Positions 45,701 to 54,462 of a stretch of DNA of 64,000 nucleotides are shown here, piece after piece; the first letter of the stretch is position 1, and every line of letters starts with the position of its first letter. This DNA is from Nitrospina sp. (GTDB taxonomy: Bacteria; Nitrospinota; Nitrospinia; Nitrospinales; JACRGP01). The stretch lies in NCBI GenBank assembly GCA_024648695.1, contig JACAVV010000015.1:62001-126000 (forward strand), given 5' to 3'. A model generated the notes under the pieces. The model saw nothing but the letters and a program-made list of their open reading frames with translations, was not told the origin of the DNA and ran no database searches. A program made the translations under genes and the position numbers.

Positions 45701-45831
45701 TCAGCCAAAGTTCCGGCGTTATCGGCATTTCCGAAAAAAGCTTCGACCCATGCGGAATTCATTAAAAGGATTCCGGTGAACCCTATAGCGAGCAACTGTA
45801 TCTTGAAAATTTTTGAGGTGCCAAAAAACAT
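42775..45831 (-). CDS. Secreted FG-GAP repeat protein with Calx-beta domain
   Basis: The 1018-residue protein has a Sec signal peptide (IQLLAIGFTGILLMNSAWVEA), a unique 250-residue N-terminal part, then seven FG-GAP/integrin-type repeats (FGxSVASAGDFNGDGxDDVIVGAPxDDNN) of about 60 residues with calcium-binding DxNxDGxxD loops. A Calx-beta domain follows (SVNLAVSVSPPIDEAVSVDYSVTGGTATGGARDYTL...ITLSNPS). The C-terminus carries a separate beta region. Such proteins sit at the surface and bind calcium, sugars or host/matrix molecules. The repeats form near-identical tandem DNA repeats of about 180 bases. A CRP-type site lies upstream. Confidence 0.9.
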   Translation of the reverse strand: MFFGTSKIFKIQLLAIGFTGILLMNSAWVEAFFGNADNAGTLADKLFQFDPDWNQNSPFSYNSRRLNTLTLKLPSGQTIEFPTRLNKNHAIKVFTPGKPVLQYLDEPGTYQAKLMGRYLVYQGETKSILYRFDAESKQLREFVYLSDSARLDKSGIAIRWRFEGGALCMEADGGVSILREYHDDFKISQIANDVAMEHRINRFMRNRSNHSKPKERLFVIPPPVYLNSEGKSFSEPIEYRVLKNNTALPPGGEGDTLALTLNLKKNISFPIWADPTLLLSDQANVRILGQGANELLGNSVASAGDFNGDGIGDVIVGSPFDSNNGEISSGSAFIFFGGEGGEKQPDTDADVILDGQSADDRFGWSVASAGDLNGDGKDDVIVGAPNDDNNGESNSGSAFIFFGGITGTKRADADADVILDGQSAGDQFGWSVASAGDFDGDEKDDVIVGARNDDNNGETDSGSAFIFFGGITGTKRADADANVTLDGQSAGDLFGDPVASAGDFNGDGKDDVIVGAPDDDNNGETNSGSAFIFFGGITGTKRADTDADVILNGQSQNDFFGAAVASAGDFNGDDTDDVIVGAFGDDNNSESSSGSVFIFFGGSTGTKRADADADIILDGQSENDGFGISVASAGDINGDGMDDVIIGATGDNNTNGVTTGRAFVFLGGISGNKRADTDAEIILDGLTSLSRFGTSVSSAGDFNNDGNSDFIVGAPFRTLVQTSEGGASLFFSPFAPSIKVEFDSASSSGVESVTSVNLAVSVSPPIDEAVSVDYSVTGGTATGGARDYTLVNGTLNFDPNDSQETISLSIVDDALKENNQTIEITLSNPSANLKLDSNSTHTYTILDDDAPFDDPFKTNGSRVISPYWQQDSDTYTFLSVVHPSLSGMSTQMGVRITSIENDSSIYSSEEFTIGAGESKRIFLVSSNHPNINVNNPTLSEAVIITGGDLVELGQVSFTPLSDPNQLKDGGYPDINQLAYWGAVVAIGTTSGFAMEFIGDFADSKAISPVSPGVFAGLN

Positions 45832-45882
45832 GTTTTTGCCTCCAAACCTGAAATCTTAAGATTGAATACTCCTGAGCCTTTT

Positions 45883-45917
45883 GCCAGTCTATTTCATTTA
45901 TTGTAGACTGGCTTTTT
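45883..45917 (+). terminator. Hairpin plus T-run in the FG-GAP 5' region
   Basis: GCCAGTCTA (45883-45891) pairs with TAGACTGGC (45904-45912), followed on the plus strand by TTTTT. No plus-strand gene ends here. For the minus-strand FG-GAP gene the stem would lie in its 5' untranslated region. It could end an antisense transcript or act as a leader structure. Confidence 0.45.
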
Positions 45918-45950
45918 ATGGAAATGGTACTTTTTTTTTCTCAAGGTTTC

Positions 45951-45966
45951 TGTGATCCAGATCACA
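45951..45966 (-). promoter_or_regulatory. CRP-type binding site
   Basis: TGTGATCCAGATCACA matches the known CRP consensus TGTGA-N6-TCACA exactly and is itself a near-perfect dyad. It lies about 120 bases before the FG-GAP start, at a plausible activator distance. Confidence 0.65.
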
Positions 45967-45996
45967 ATCTGGTTTTTTGGCAAGGCGGGTTGAATA

Positions 45997-46016
45997 ACTC
46001 AGGCTTAAGCCTGAGT
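45997..46016. repeat. Perfect 20-bp palindrome
   Basis: ACTCAGGCTTAAGCCTGAGT reads the same on both strands, centred at 46006/46007. It lies between the hldE stop and the CRP-type site. It could be an operator or part of an hldE transcript end; no T-run follows on either strand. Confidence 0.6.
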
Positions 46017-46077
46017 AAGGCTTTGGAAATAAAATGATAAATGCGAAAGTGAGGAAATCACCCTGGCTGAAATTTCT

Positions 46078-47547
46078 CTAGGTTTCGTTGTTGGACCGGA
46101 TTTTATCTACCGTATTACTCGTCGATAACCCTTCCACTATAGGGACCAGCTCGACGCGGGCTCCGTAGCCTTCGACGATGTCGCGGCCGACGACTTCTTC
46201 GATGGTATAATCGTTGCCTTTCACCAATATGTCCGGGCGTATGTTGCGGATGAGTTCTTCTGGGGTGAGTTCGTTGAAGATGGTGATGTAATCTACGTAT
46301 TTGATTGCGGATAATATACTCGACCGTTCTGTCTCGTTTTTGATGGGGCGGCCTTCGCCTTTTAGGGTGCGGACCGAATCGTCGCTGTTCATGCCTACAA
46401 TTAAAATGTCGCCCAGGGCCTTGGCGCGTTGCAGGAATTCAATGTGCCCGCCGTGAATGAGGTCGAAACAACCGTTGGTGAATACGATGGATTTGTTATT
46501 GCTTTTGGCGTGACTGATGATCTGCTTCAACTCGCTGAGATCCAGGATATTGTTCGAGGTGCGCATCATCTCTTCCTGCAGGAATTTATTGATCTCCTTA
46601 AGTGTAACCACAGCGGTCCCGATTTTACCGACGACAATCCCCGCGGCCATGTTGGCGAGGCTGGCGGACTCCTGATAGTCGAACTGGCTGAACAGAGACA
46701 TGCCAAACACACTGATTACTGTATCCCCCGCCCCAGTCACATCAAAAACTTCCTGGGCTACGGTTGGGATCTCGACCGGTTTTTCCTGGTTTTGAAACAA
46801 GGTCATCCCCTCTTTACCCCGCGTGACCAGCAGGCAATCGGCTTTGGTGAGTGACATCAAATACTCCGCCGCGCGTTCCAGGTCTTCGTCGGTCGTGATC
46901 TTGATAGGAACCGCCGCCTGCAATTCTTTCAGGTTGGGCGTGATGACCGTGGCGCCTTTGTAATCCGAAAAGTCCTGGCTCTTGGGGTCGACGATCACCG
47001 GCTTCTTGAAATTTTGTGCACGACTGATGATGGCATTGAGAATCCTGGGTGTCAGTAGTCCTTTTTGGTAGTCCGAGCAGATCACTCCATCCATTTGCGG
47101 GATGATTTGGTTGATATGGTCGATGAAGTTTTTCTCATTTTTTTCGGGGACAGGACGATTGTCTTCTTTGTCGATTCTCATGATCTGCTGATGGTTGGCC
47201 AGAATGCGAATCTTGGACGTGGTCGGCCGATGAATGAACCGGTACACTCCGTCGGAATTGATACCGCGGTCGCGAATCAGTTGAATGAGCTTTTGGCCTT
47301 TTTCGTCCTGGCCGATCCCACCCACCAGATAAACCTCGCAACCGAGCGCGACCAGGTTATTGGCCACATTGGCGGCACCGCCCAGAGCCAGGTTTTCGGA
47401 ACGCGATTCGAGAATCGGTACCGGCGCTTCAGGGGAAATGCGACTGACATTGCCCCAAATGTATTCGTCCAGAATCAGATCGCCCACCACCAGCACTTTG
47501 GGATGGTGATCGCTGTCCAGGAATAATTTAAACTTCTTTTGCATCAT
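46078..47547 (-). CDS. hldE: Bifunctional heptose-7-phosphate kinase/heptose-1-phosphate adenylyltransferase
   Basis: HldE makes ADP-heptose for the lipopolysaccharide inner core. Residues 1-325 are a PfkB-type kinase (ILESRSENLALGGAANVANNLVALG, VVDPKSQDFSDYKGATVITPN, FDVTGAGDTVISVFG). Residues about 345-489 are the nucleotidyltransferase (FTNGCFDLIHGGHIEFLQRAKALGDILIVGMNSDDSVRTLKGEGRP). Both halves look complete. It is the last gene of the co-directional def-fmt-uxs-radC-hldE run and lies 16 bases after radC. Confidence 0.97.
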   Translation of the reverse strand: MMQKKFKLFLDSDHHPKVLVVGDLILDEYIWGNVSRISPEAPVPILESRSENLALGGAANVANNLVALGCEVYLVGGIGQDEKGQKLIQLIRDRGINSDGVYRFIHRPTTSKIRILANHQQIMRIDKEDNRPVPEKNEKNFIDHINQIIPQMDGVICSDYQKGLLTPRILNAIISRAQNFKKPVIVDPKSQDFSDYKGATVITPNLKELQAAVPIKITTDEDLERAAEYLMSLTKADCLLVTRGKEGMTLFQNQEKPVEIPTVAQEVFDVTGAGDTVISVFGMSLFSQFDYQESASLANMAAGIVVGKIGTAVVTLKEINKFLQEEMMRTSNNILDLSELKQIISHAKSNNKSIVFTNGCFDLIHGGHIEFLQRAKALGDILIVGMNSDDSVRTLKGEGRPIKNETERSSILSAIKYVDYITIFNELTPEELIRNIRPDILVKGNDYTIEEVVGRDIVEGYGARVELVPIVEGLSTSNTVDKIRSNNET

Positions 47548-47563
47548 AACTAAAAAACCTTTT

Positions 47564-48274
47564 TTAAGCGGGTGGTCGAATCAGGCCCTGGTCTGCAAAA
47601 CTATAATGTTGATTGTCTCCAATGATAATATGATCGAGCAGACGGATGCCAATGATTTCGCCGGTTTGTGTCACGCGGTGGGTGATTTCGATATCGGATT
47701 TGCTGGGTGTGGGATCGCCGCTCGGATGGTTGTGGATCAAAACGATGGAAGCCGCCGATTCCTTGATAGCGGGGATCATGACTTCACGGGGGTGAACAAT
47801 ACTGGCGTTCAGGCTTCCTTCGGAAATATTGATGTCTTTTATGACCTTTAATTTGGGATTCAGTAAAACGATTTTGACGACTTCCTTTTTGAGGTTACGA
47901 AGGAAGGGACCGTAATGGTTGACAAAATCCTTGCTGGAGCGCATCACCAGATCCTTTGTGACCCGTTGGCTGGCCATTCTTTTGCCCAACTCGAAAGCCG
48001 CCTTGATGAGGGCCGCTTTGGCTTCTCCAATCCCGGGAATGGTACACAATTCGGTGACCGAGGCCGAGTCCAGGCTATGAAAGTCACCAAAGGTTTGCAG
48101 GAGTTCCCGGCTCAGGTCGATGGCATTTTTTTGCGACCGACGATCTCCAGAGCCTATCAGGATCCCGAGCAAATGCGCATCCGGCAAGGCACTGCCGCCA
48201 TATCGGATCAGCCTCTCGCGCGGCCGTTCATCCTCCGGCCAATGTTTGATGGAGAAGGCCTTGTCTTTGTCCAT
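47564..48274 (-). CDS. radC: RadC/JAB-domain protein
   Basis: The 236-residue protein has an N-terminal helix-hairpin-helix-like segment (SASVTELCTIPGIGEAKAALIKAAFELGKR) and a C-terminal JAB/MPN domain with HNHPSGDPTPSKSDIEIT (metal-binding HxH...D). RadC was once linked to DNA repair; the metal-protease-like fold is clear but the true function is unsettled. 17 bases separate it from the preceding uxs gene, so cotranscription is likely. Confidence 0.93.
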   Translation of the reverse strand: MDKDKAFSIKHWPEDERPRERLIRYGGSALPDAHLLGILIGSGDRRSQKNAIDLSRELLQTFGDFHSLDSASVTELCTIPGIGEAKAALIKAAFELGKRMASQRVTKDLVMRSSKDFVNHYGPFLRNLKKEVVKIVLLNPKLKVIKDINISEGSLNASIVHPREVMIPAIKESAASIVLIHNHPSGDPTPSKSDIEITHRVTQTGEIIGIRLLDHIIIGDNQHYSFADQGLIRPPA

Positions 48275-48291
48275 AAAACCCTTCGGGACGA

Positions 48292-49227
48292 TTAAAGTGA
48301 GAGCGTTTCCTTAAAGTATTTTATGGTCTCCGTCAATCCGTCGTCCAGGGACACCACAGGTTCCCATTTCAATACCGCCTTGGCTTTGGTGATATCGGGC
48401 TGGCGGATTTTTGGGTCGTCTTTAGGCAAATCTTCATAGATGATTTTACTGGAGCTTCCCGTTTCCTTGAGGATCTTTTCCGCCATCTCAAGGATCGTCA
48501 ACTCACGCGGATTGCCGATATTGGTGGGGTCATTTTCGTCGGACATCAAAAGCCGGCAAATACCTTCCACCAGATCGGAGCAAAAACAAAAACTACGGGT
48601 TTGACTGCCGTCACCATAAACTGTGATGTCTTCCCCTTTGAGCGCCTGCCTCAGGAAATTGGGAATCGCGCGTCCATCTTCCAAGCGCATTCGAGGTCCG
48701 TAGGTGTTGAAGATACGGACGATTTTGGTGTTAACACCGTGATAACGGTGGTAAGCCATGGTGATGGCTTCCGCAAAGCGCTTGGCTTCATCGTACACAC
48801 CGCGCGGACCGACGGGATTCACGTTGCCCCAGTACTCTTCCTTTTGGGGATGCACCTGAGGGTCGCCGTAGACTTCTGAAGTGGAGGCCAGCAAAAAAGT
48901 GGCTCCCTTGGCTTTAGCGAGACCCAAGGCTTTATGAGTTCCCAAAGATCCCACTTTCAGTGTTTGAATGGGCAGTTCCAGATAATCGATAGGACTGGCA
49001 GGGGAGGCGAAGTGCAGGATGTAATCGAGAGGGCCATCAATCACAATGTAGTTGGTAACATCGTGGTGGATGAATTCGAACTTCTGGTTTTTGATATGAG
49101 CGATATTTTTGGTATTTCCGGTGATCAGATTGTCCATACAAATCACTTCATGGCCCTTGTCCAAAAGGTAATCGCACAAATGCGATCCCAAAAACCCGGC
49201 CCCTCCTGTTATCAATGTCCTTGGCAT
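48292..49227 (-). CDS. UDP-glucuronate decarboxylase (UDP-xylose synthase)
   Basis: The 311-residue extended SDR has [33 protein letters not shown] (NAD binding), [34 protein letters not shown], a STSEVYGDP catalytic Ser/Thr region and [10 protein letters not shown] (YxxxK). The ASPASPxxY and NPxGPRGxYDExKR motifs are specific to UDP-xylose synthases, which decarboxylate UDP-glucuronate for surface sugars. It is next to radC and hldE, consistent with envelope sugar metabolism. Confidence 0.93.
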   Translation of the reverse strand: MPRTLITGGAGFLGSHLCDYLLDKGHEVICMDNLITGNTKNIAHIKNQKFEFIHHDVTNYIVIDGPLDYILHFASPASPIDYLELPIQTLKVGSLGTHKALGLAKAKGATFLLASTSEVYGDPQVHPQKEEYWGNVNPVGPRGVYDEAKRFAEAITMAYHRYHGVNTKIVRIFNTYGPRMRLEDGRAIPNFLRQALKGEDITVYGDGSQTRSFCFCSDLVEGICRLLMSDENDPTNIGNPRELTILEMAEKILKETGSSSKIIYEDLPKDDPKIRQPDITKAKAVLKWEPVVSLDDGLTETIKYFKETLSL

Positions 49228-49303
49228 AAGATTTGTCTTCTCCCCGAAAATAAAAAATTAAAAACTATTGGAAACTTGAACAAAAAAAATCAAACGACAC
49301 AAC

Positions 49304-50251
49304 TTAATCCTGCAAATCCGGTGTTTCAAAAGCTTGCCCCACTTTCAACGCATTGCCTTGCAAGAAATTTTTGACAGGCATGCGCTTTTTGCCTTCCGGT
49401 TGCAGTTCGGTGATCAACACGCGGCCTTCTGAGGTTCCCACTTCAACCCCGTAATCTGAGATACGGGCAATGGTACCAGGTATATCCTTCGGCTCCCCCT
49501 GGCAAATTTCTACACGGCATACCCGGATGCGCTTCGAATTCAAAAAAGTGAAAGCACCCGGCCAGGGTTCGAATCCGCGCACCAGATTTCTGATTTCCAT
49601 TGCCGATCGATTCCATTGAATCAACCCGTCCTGTTTTTTTAACTTGGGGGCGTAAGTGGCTTCCACGTCATTTTGTGGGATTGGAGTCAACTTGCCCGCT
49701 TCGAGCAAATTCACCGTTTCCTTGATGACTTCCGCTCCCACCCTGGACAAGGTATCGTGAAGCGTTTGCGCATTATCGTTTTCGCCAATACCCACCTTGC
49801 GAATCAGCAGGATATCGCCCGTGTCCATCCCGGCATCCATTCTCATGGAGGTAACGCCGGTTTCCTTTTCCCCGTTGACCAACACCCAGTTCAAAGGAGC
49901 GGCACCCCGGTATTTGGGAAGAACCGAAGCGTGCAGGTTGATCGAATAATACTTGGGTATATCCAGGACTTCCTGACTGAGGATCTGGCCGAACGCGATG
50001 ACGATGGTGACATCGGGTTCCAGCTTTCTTAATTCTTCGACGACCTCTTTCTTTTTGACTTTGGGAGGTTGCAAAACCGGAATGCCATGCGTTTCCGCAT
50101 ACACCTTGACCGGCGAGGGTAAAACCGTCTGCCCCCGACCTTTTGGTTTATCCGGTTGCGTCACCACGCTGACAATTTCGTGTCCGGCTTCGTGAAGGAT
50201 TTGGAGAGTGGGAACGGAGAACTCCGGGGTTCCCATGAACAATATTTTCAC
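49304..50251 (-). CDS. fmt: Methionyl-tRNA formyltransferase
   Basis: Fmt formylates initiator Met-tRNA using 10-formyl-THF. The 315-residue protein shows ILFMGTPEFSVPTLQILHEAGHEIVSVVTQPDKPKGRGQ, the catalytic INLHASVLPKYRGAAPLNWVLVNGEKETGVT and MDAGMDTGDIL. The C-terminal tRNA-binding domain is present (YAPKLKKQDGLIQWN). Its ATG overlaps the def stop by four bases (ATGA), the standard coupled pair. Confidence 0.97.
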   Translation of the reverse strand: MKILFMGTPEFSVPTLQILHEAGHEIVSVVTQPDKPKGRGQTVLPSPVKVYAETHGIPVLQPPKVKKKEVVEELRKLEPDVTIVIAFGQILSQEVLDIPKYYSINLHASVLPKYRGAAPLNWVLVNGEKETGVTSMRMDAGMDTGDILLIRKVGIGENDNAQTLHDTLSRVGAEVIKETVNLLEAGKLTPIPQNDVEATYAPKLKKQDGLIQWNRSAMEIRNLVRGFEPWPGAFTFLNSKRIRVCRVEICQGEPKDIPGTIARISDYGVEVGTSEGRVLITELQPEGKKRMPVKNFLQGNALKVGQAFETPDLQD

Positions 50252-50760
50252 GATGCGGTTTCTTTCAGTTTCTTTTTAAATTTACGTCGTAACATATCAC
50301 GTTTCATTTTTCCCAGAAAATCCCAGAACAGAATGCCCTCCAGATGATCCAGTTCGTGTTGAAAGGCACGGGCCAGGTAATCTTCTACTTCAAGTTTAAT
50401 ATCCTTGCCCTGAAGATCGACCCCTTTGACTTCGATTTTTTGAGCCCGCTTGACCTCCGCGAAGACATCCGGAATGCTCAGGCATCCTTCTTCCGCAATG
50501 ACTTCACCTTCGCTGGCTGTGATTATTGGATTGATGATGGTTGTTGGTTTCGTATTGTCGGTTCCCAGTCCGAGGTCAACCACAATCATTTTTTGCGATA
50601 CGCCCACCTGGTTGGCCGCAAGGCCGGCTCCGGGAGCATGGAACATCGTATCGATCATGTCCTCGGACAATTGAACAAGATCGTCGTCTATATTTTCAAT
50701 GGTTGAGCATTTTTTGCGCAGAACGGGGTCGAAACAGTTGTAAATCGTAAGTAAGGACAT
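50248..50760 (-). CDS. def: Peptide deformylase
   Basis: Def removes the formyl group from nascent proteins. The 170-residue metalloenzyme has all three motifs: GAGLAANQVG, EEGCLSIPD with the Cys ligand, and QHELDHLEG with the HExxH ligands. Fmt follows in an overlapping frame. The intergenic region upstream is AT-rich and probably holds the operon promoter. Confidence 0.97.
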   Translation of the reverse strand: MSLLTIYNCFDPVLRKKCSTIENIDDDLVQLSEDMIDTMFHAPGAGLAANQVGVSQKMIVVDLGLGTDNTKPTTIINPIITASEGEVIAEEGCLSIPDVFAEVKRAQKIEVKGVDLQGKDIKLEVEDYLARAFQHELDHLEGILFWDFLGKMKRDMLRRKFKKKLKETAS

Positions 50761-51099
50761 GATTATGAATCGTTAGTGATTAAGTTCCCACCTCGAGGCC
50801 AAACCCTTTAAAGTAAGACTTCGAGGCAAATTCCCCTGTTCAGAAACCGTGGCATTTTAACATAATATTGAAAAAAGATATCGGGTAACTAAAAAAACAA
50901 CAAGAAATGGTAACGAAAAACCTATACTATCAAGAAATGAAAAATTAAATATGACCCAGTTATGGATAAAATTATCCCCCATTTGTTACATAGCCGCGGT
51001 TATATAAACAATTTAATTTTTAACCTGTGCCAAACGACAAATGCCCCCGGAGGCTATCCTCCGGGGGCATTTGATTATTACTAATCTGTAATTGCTACA
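50761..51099. other. Intergenic region between def and the acidic repeat protein
   Basis: These 339 bases hold one strong terminator hairpin (51039-51072) and otherwise AT-rich sequence without a convincing gene. The stretch near 50870-50960 is very A-rich and is the likely def promoter area. Confidence 0.5.
51039..51072 (-). terminator. Terminator of the acidic repeat protein gene
   Basis: AAATGCCCCCGGAGG and its exact complement form a 15-bp stem with a four-base loop, 27 bases after the gene's stop. The minus-strand transcript continues ATTTGTCGTTT, a broken T-run. The symmetric stem may also stop plus-strand transcription. Confidence 0.8.
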
Positions 51100-53514
51100 T
51101 CAGGAAAAGATGGCCTTAAACAATCCGGCGATCCACTTGAAAATAGCTACAAAGAAGCCTTCGATCATATCGAGGAAACCTTTTTCTTCTTTGGTGGGTT
51201 TCTTGACTTCTTTTTTGACCGGTTTCTGAGGCTCTTCTGCTTTCTCTTCTACCGGTGAGGCTGAAGCCACATCCGCCACTTCTTCCGCGGACTCTTCATC
51301 ACCTTCTTCTTCTTCAGCTGGTTCTGCATCTCCTGATTCGGCTTCTGCGGTTTCGGCTTCGGTGCTTTTTTCAGCCGGCGGCGCTTCAGCAGTTGCTTCG
51401 GAGCTTCCTCCACCTGTTTCGTCATGCTCAATCGTCAATGCCTGTTCTTCTTCAGGTGACAACTCTTTAACAGGCTCGTCTGGAACGACAGGTTGCTCGT
51501 CTTCAGGCAACAGGACTTCATAAACCCATTCAGGTGAAATCACTCCTTTAGGTCGCGGATCCAAACGATTCGGCCGTGCTGGCTCGGATAGCTCAGGTGC
51601 TGTTACCCTGAAAAATACAGGGACATGGCCGTCATCATCGGATCCTGCCGACACTTCACCTTTTTCCGGAGTTTCCATGGTTGCTTTGTCGGAAGTATCA
51701 GTGAATGTGAAGGGACCTGGTTTTTCCCCTTTAAAGACGGATACAGCCGGTGCTTCTTCTGATTCCGCGGGAGCTTCGGATTCCCCGGATTCTTCAGCAG
51801 GAGCCTCTGCGCTTTTCGCGGCCGGCGCCTCATCAGAGTCCTCATCATCGCCTTCGTCCTCATCGTCCTCTTTAGCCTCTTCAGGAGTTTTGGTTACTTT
51901 GGCTACGGCTTCGGATTTTGCTGACGCCTCATCAGAGTCCTCATCATCGCCTTCATCCTCATCGTCCTCTTTAGCTTCTTCCGGAGCTTTCGCCACCTCG
52001 GCTACGGCCTCTGGTTCTGCAGATTCTTCTGCCGGCGCCTTTTCTACTGGCGCTGATTTTTTTGCAGTTGCAACCGCGCCTTGAGGAGTTTCCCTGGTCG
52101 CTTTAGCTTCCTCTTCAGGAGTGAGTTCGGGTTCCGGTTCTACTTTCACGGGAGCCGCACTGGGATCCACAGTTTCATAAACGGCGGGTTCCTGCCTTTT
52201 TGTGGAGGGAGGATCCAATCGTTCCGGTTTAGAAGGTTCAGTTATCCCAGGCTCCAGAGACCTGAAAAACTTCGGTTTTACGGCAACTTCTTCTGTTGTG
52301 ACAACATCTCCCGGTTCTGCGACTTCTTTTACTGGAGATCCTTCAGTCGATGCGTCAGGCACCTCTGCTTGAGCTTCCTTAGTTTCTCCTTCTTCAGGAG
52401 CAGAGGCAGAAGCAGATTCTTCAGCCACTTCACCCGAATCCGAGGTACCTATTTCGCTTTGCGGTATTTCAATGGTTGCCTGAGCCTCTTGTTCGGGAGT
52501 CAGTTCCGGTTCAGGTTCAACCTGAATTTCCTCCTCGATCACATTTTCATAAACGAACGCTTTTTGACGCTCGGTTGAAGTTGGATCCAATCGATCAGGT
52601 CGAGACGGCTCGGTAATTTCAGGTTCCAAGGAACGGAAAAATTTTGGAGTTGCGGCCACTTCTGCCATTTGGACAGTCGCGCCGGTCTCTGCTGTTTCTT
52701 TCGTCGGAGCGGACCCACTCTCTGTAGCGGGCGCTTCAGCAACCGTTTCTTCAGCGGGAGCCTCAGCATGTTCTTCAGCCGGAGCCTCTTCGGTTGCCTT
52801 CTCCGTCGCTTCAGCGGATTCCTCAACTGGTGCCTCATCTGCAGGCGCTTCTTCTGTCGCTTCAGCTGTTTCCTCTGCAGGAGCCACTTCCTCAGATTCT
52901 TCAGCCTCAGCAGATGCTTCTGTGGTTTCTTCTCCCTCCTCGGCTTCCGCAGACTCTTCATCATCTTCAGCTTCCTCAGTCTCTGCAGGGGCCTCAGCAG
53001 ATTCCTCAGTCTCTGCAGGTTCCTCTGCGGAGTCTTCACTTTCAGCTTCCGGTTCTTCTGCCACCGGTTCCGGCTCTGCTTCATCTGCTTCGGGTTCCGG
53101 GCTTGATTCTTCTGTGACTTCGGCTACTTGAGCTTGTTGGCCACCATCAGAACCTGCACCTCCACCTCCCCAGGGCCAATGGCCATGAGTGTGTTTGTAG
53201 GCATAACTGGAAAACCCTGCGATGAAAACCAGAAATATGGCCAATACCGCATAATTCGGTTTTTCCTGAACTTTGGGTGCAAGGGGTGAAGGACGCGAAA
53301 TCGCTTTAGCCTCGCCTTCCCCTGAACCAGCATCAGAAGCGGTTTTCACTTCTCCGGAAGCAGTCGGTGTTCCTTGACCAGTTTCCGAAGATGATGATTG
53401 GGCCTCTTCAGCCTTTTTTTTCTGATCCCCCTCCGGTTTCTTTTCCTCAGGAGCGGATCCAGATTTATCCTGCGTTTTTTTTGACTTTTTGTCTGATTTT
53501 TTTTTCTTGGTCAT
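51100..53514 (-). CDS. Novel acidic repeat membrane protein (804 aa)
   Basis: The N-terminus is lysine-rich (MTKKKKSDKKSKK). One transmembrane helix lies at about residues 87-108 (YAVLAIFLVFIAGFSSYAY), so the bulk is probably periplasmic. Residues about 130-290 are almost pure Glu/Ala/Pro/Ser. Three copies of a roughly 75-residue unit follow near 291, 410 and 630: FFRSLEPxITEPSRPDRLDP, then VYE, then EPEPELTPEEEAxAT. A tandem acidic PEEAKEDDEDEGDDEDSDEA pair lies near 510-565. The last 25 residues form an amphipathic or membrane-active helix (FLDMIEGFFVAIFKWIAGLFKAIF). No family recognised. It could be an envelope spacer or scaffold. Confidence 0.85.
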   Translation of the reverse strand: MTKKKKSDKKSKKTQDKSGSAPEEKKPEGDQKKKAEEAQSSSSETGQGTPTASGEVKTASDAGSGEGEAKAISRPSPLAPKVQEKPNYAVLAIFLVFIAGFSSYAYKHTHGHWPWGGGGAGSDGGQQAQVAEVTEESSPEPEADEAEPEPVAEEPEAESEDSAEEPAETEESAEAPAETEEAEDDEESAEAEEGEETTEASAEAEESEEVAPAEETAEATEEAPADEAPVEESAEATEKATEEAPAEEHAEAPAEETVAEAPATESGSAPTKETAETGATVQMAEVAATPKFFRSLEPEITEPSRPDRLDPTSTERQKAFVYENVIEEEIQVEPEPELTPEQEAQATIEIPQSEIGTSDSGEVAEESASASAPEEGETKEAQAEVPDASTEGSPVKEVAEPGDVVTTEEVAVKPKFFRSLEPGITEPSKPERLDPPSTKRQEPAVYETVDPSAAPVKVEPEPELTPEEEAKATRETPQGAVATAKKSAPVEKAPAEESAEPEAVAEVAKAPEEAKEDDEDEGDDEDSDEASAKSEAVAKVTKTPEEAKEDDEDEGDDEDSDEAPAAKSAEAPAEESGESEAPAESEEAPAVSVFKGEKPGPFTFTDTSDKATMETPEKGEVSAGSDDDGHVPVFFRVTAPELSEPARPNRLDPRPKGVISPEWVYEVLLPEDEQPVVPDEPVKELSPEEEQALTIEHDETGGGSSEATAEAPPAEKSTEAETAEAESGDAEPAEEEEGDEESAEEVADVASASPVEEKAEEPQKPVKKEVKKPTKEEKGFLDMIEGFFVAIFKWIAGLFKAIFS

Positions 53515-53541
53515 GGTCTTGTAGGAAACTGAAAGAAACGG

Positions 53542-54420
53542 TTAATAAATAATTTTATTTAGAGGATACTCGACGATGTCCCGAGCCCCTGCCTTTTTAA
53601 GGTCCGGAACCACTTCCCGGACAAACTTCTCATCCAAAATCAAGTTCACATCGACCCAGGCCGGGTCGCTCAACTCGGCAATGGTGGGTTTCATTTCAGG
53701 CGGAAATACTTTGAGAACGGTTTGCACGTTCTCCTTTTCCACATTCATCATCAAACCCACTTTACCATTAGCGGCCATCGCCCCCTTAAGCATGAGCACC
53801 AGACGATTGACCTTATCCATTTTCCATTCATCCTGAGATGATTCTTTATTCATGATGAATTTCGTGTTGGATTCCATAATCGTGTCAACGATTCTTAAAT
53901 TGTTGGCTCTGAGTGAACTGCCGGTTTCGGTGATTTCGACAATGGCGTCCACCAGTTTGGGAGCTTTCACTTCGGTGGCTCCCCAGGAAAATTCAACGTT
54001 CGCGGTGACTCCATGTTTTTTCAGGTAGTCGACGGTCATGTTCACCGCCTCTGTCGCGATCCGTTTTCCCTGTAAATCTTTAATAGTTTTTATATCTGAA
54101 TCATTGGGCACCGCAAGCACCCAGCGTATCGGACGAGAGGATTGTTTGGAATATACCAGATCCGCCACCTCCAAAACATCTGCCCGGTTTTCCTGAACCC
54201 AGTCTTTACCTGTGAGCCCCGCATCCAAAACGCCATCTCCGACGTAACGTGCGATTTCCTGCGCTCGAATCAACATGCATTCTATGGAATCGTCATCAAT
54301 TGTCGGGAAATAAGACCGGCTTTTAATGACCACTTTATAACCGGCTTTAGCGAATAAATTGACCGTTGCTTCTTCCAGACTTCCTTTGGGAATTCCCAAT
54401 TTTAAAACATTACCGCCCAT
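53542..54420 (-). CDS. hisG: ATP phosphoribosyltransferase, long form
   Basis: HisG starts histidine synthesis by joining ATP and PRPP. The 292-residue protein shows [25 protein letters not shown], the [24 protein letters not shown] strand-turn, a PRPP-type [16 protein letters not shown] and [20 protein letters not shown]. The extra C-terminal ACT-like domain ([25 protein letters not shown]) makes it the long, histidine-inhibited form, which needs no HisZ. It follows hisI by 42 bases. Confidence 0.95.
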   Translation of the reverse strand: MGGNVLKLGIPKGSLEEATVNLFAKAGYKVVIKSRSYFPTIDDDSIECMLIRAQEIARYVGDGVLDAGLTGKDWVQENRADVLEVADLVYSKQSSRPIRWVLAVPNDSDIKTIKDLQGKRIATEAVNMTVDYLKKHGVTANVEFSWGATEVKAPKLVDAIVEITETGSSLRANNLRIVDTIMESNTKFIMNKESSQDEWKMDKVNRLVLMLKGAMAANGKVGLMMNVEKENVQTVLKVFPPEMKPTIAELSDPAWVDVNLILDEKFVREVVPDLKKAGARDIVEYPLNKIIY

Positions 54421-54462
54421 TAATTAACCTCTTGTTTGAATTCTATCAGCTTTAAATGACAA

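Noticed and set aside
51100-53514. Long frames on the opposite strand of the acidic repeat gene
   Set aside because: They arise from the Glu/Ala-rich codon bias (Ser/Phe/Leu-rich shadows), with no ribosome binding site or domain.
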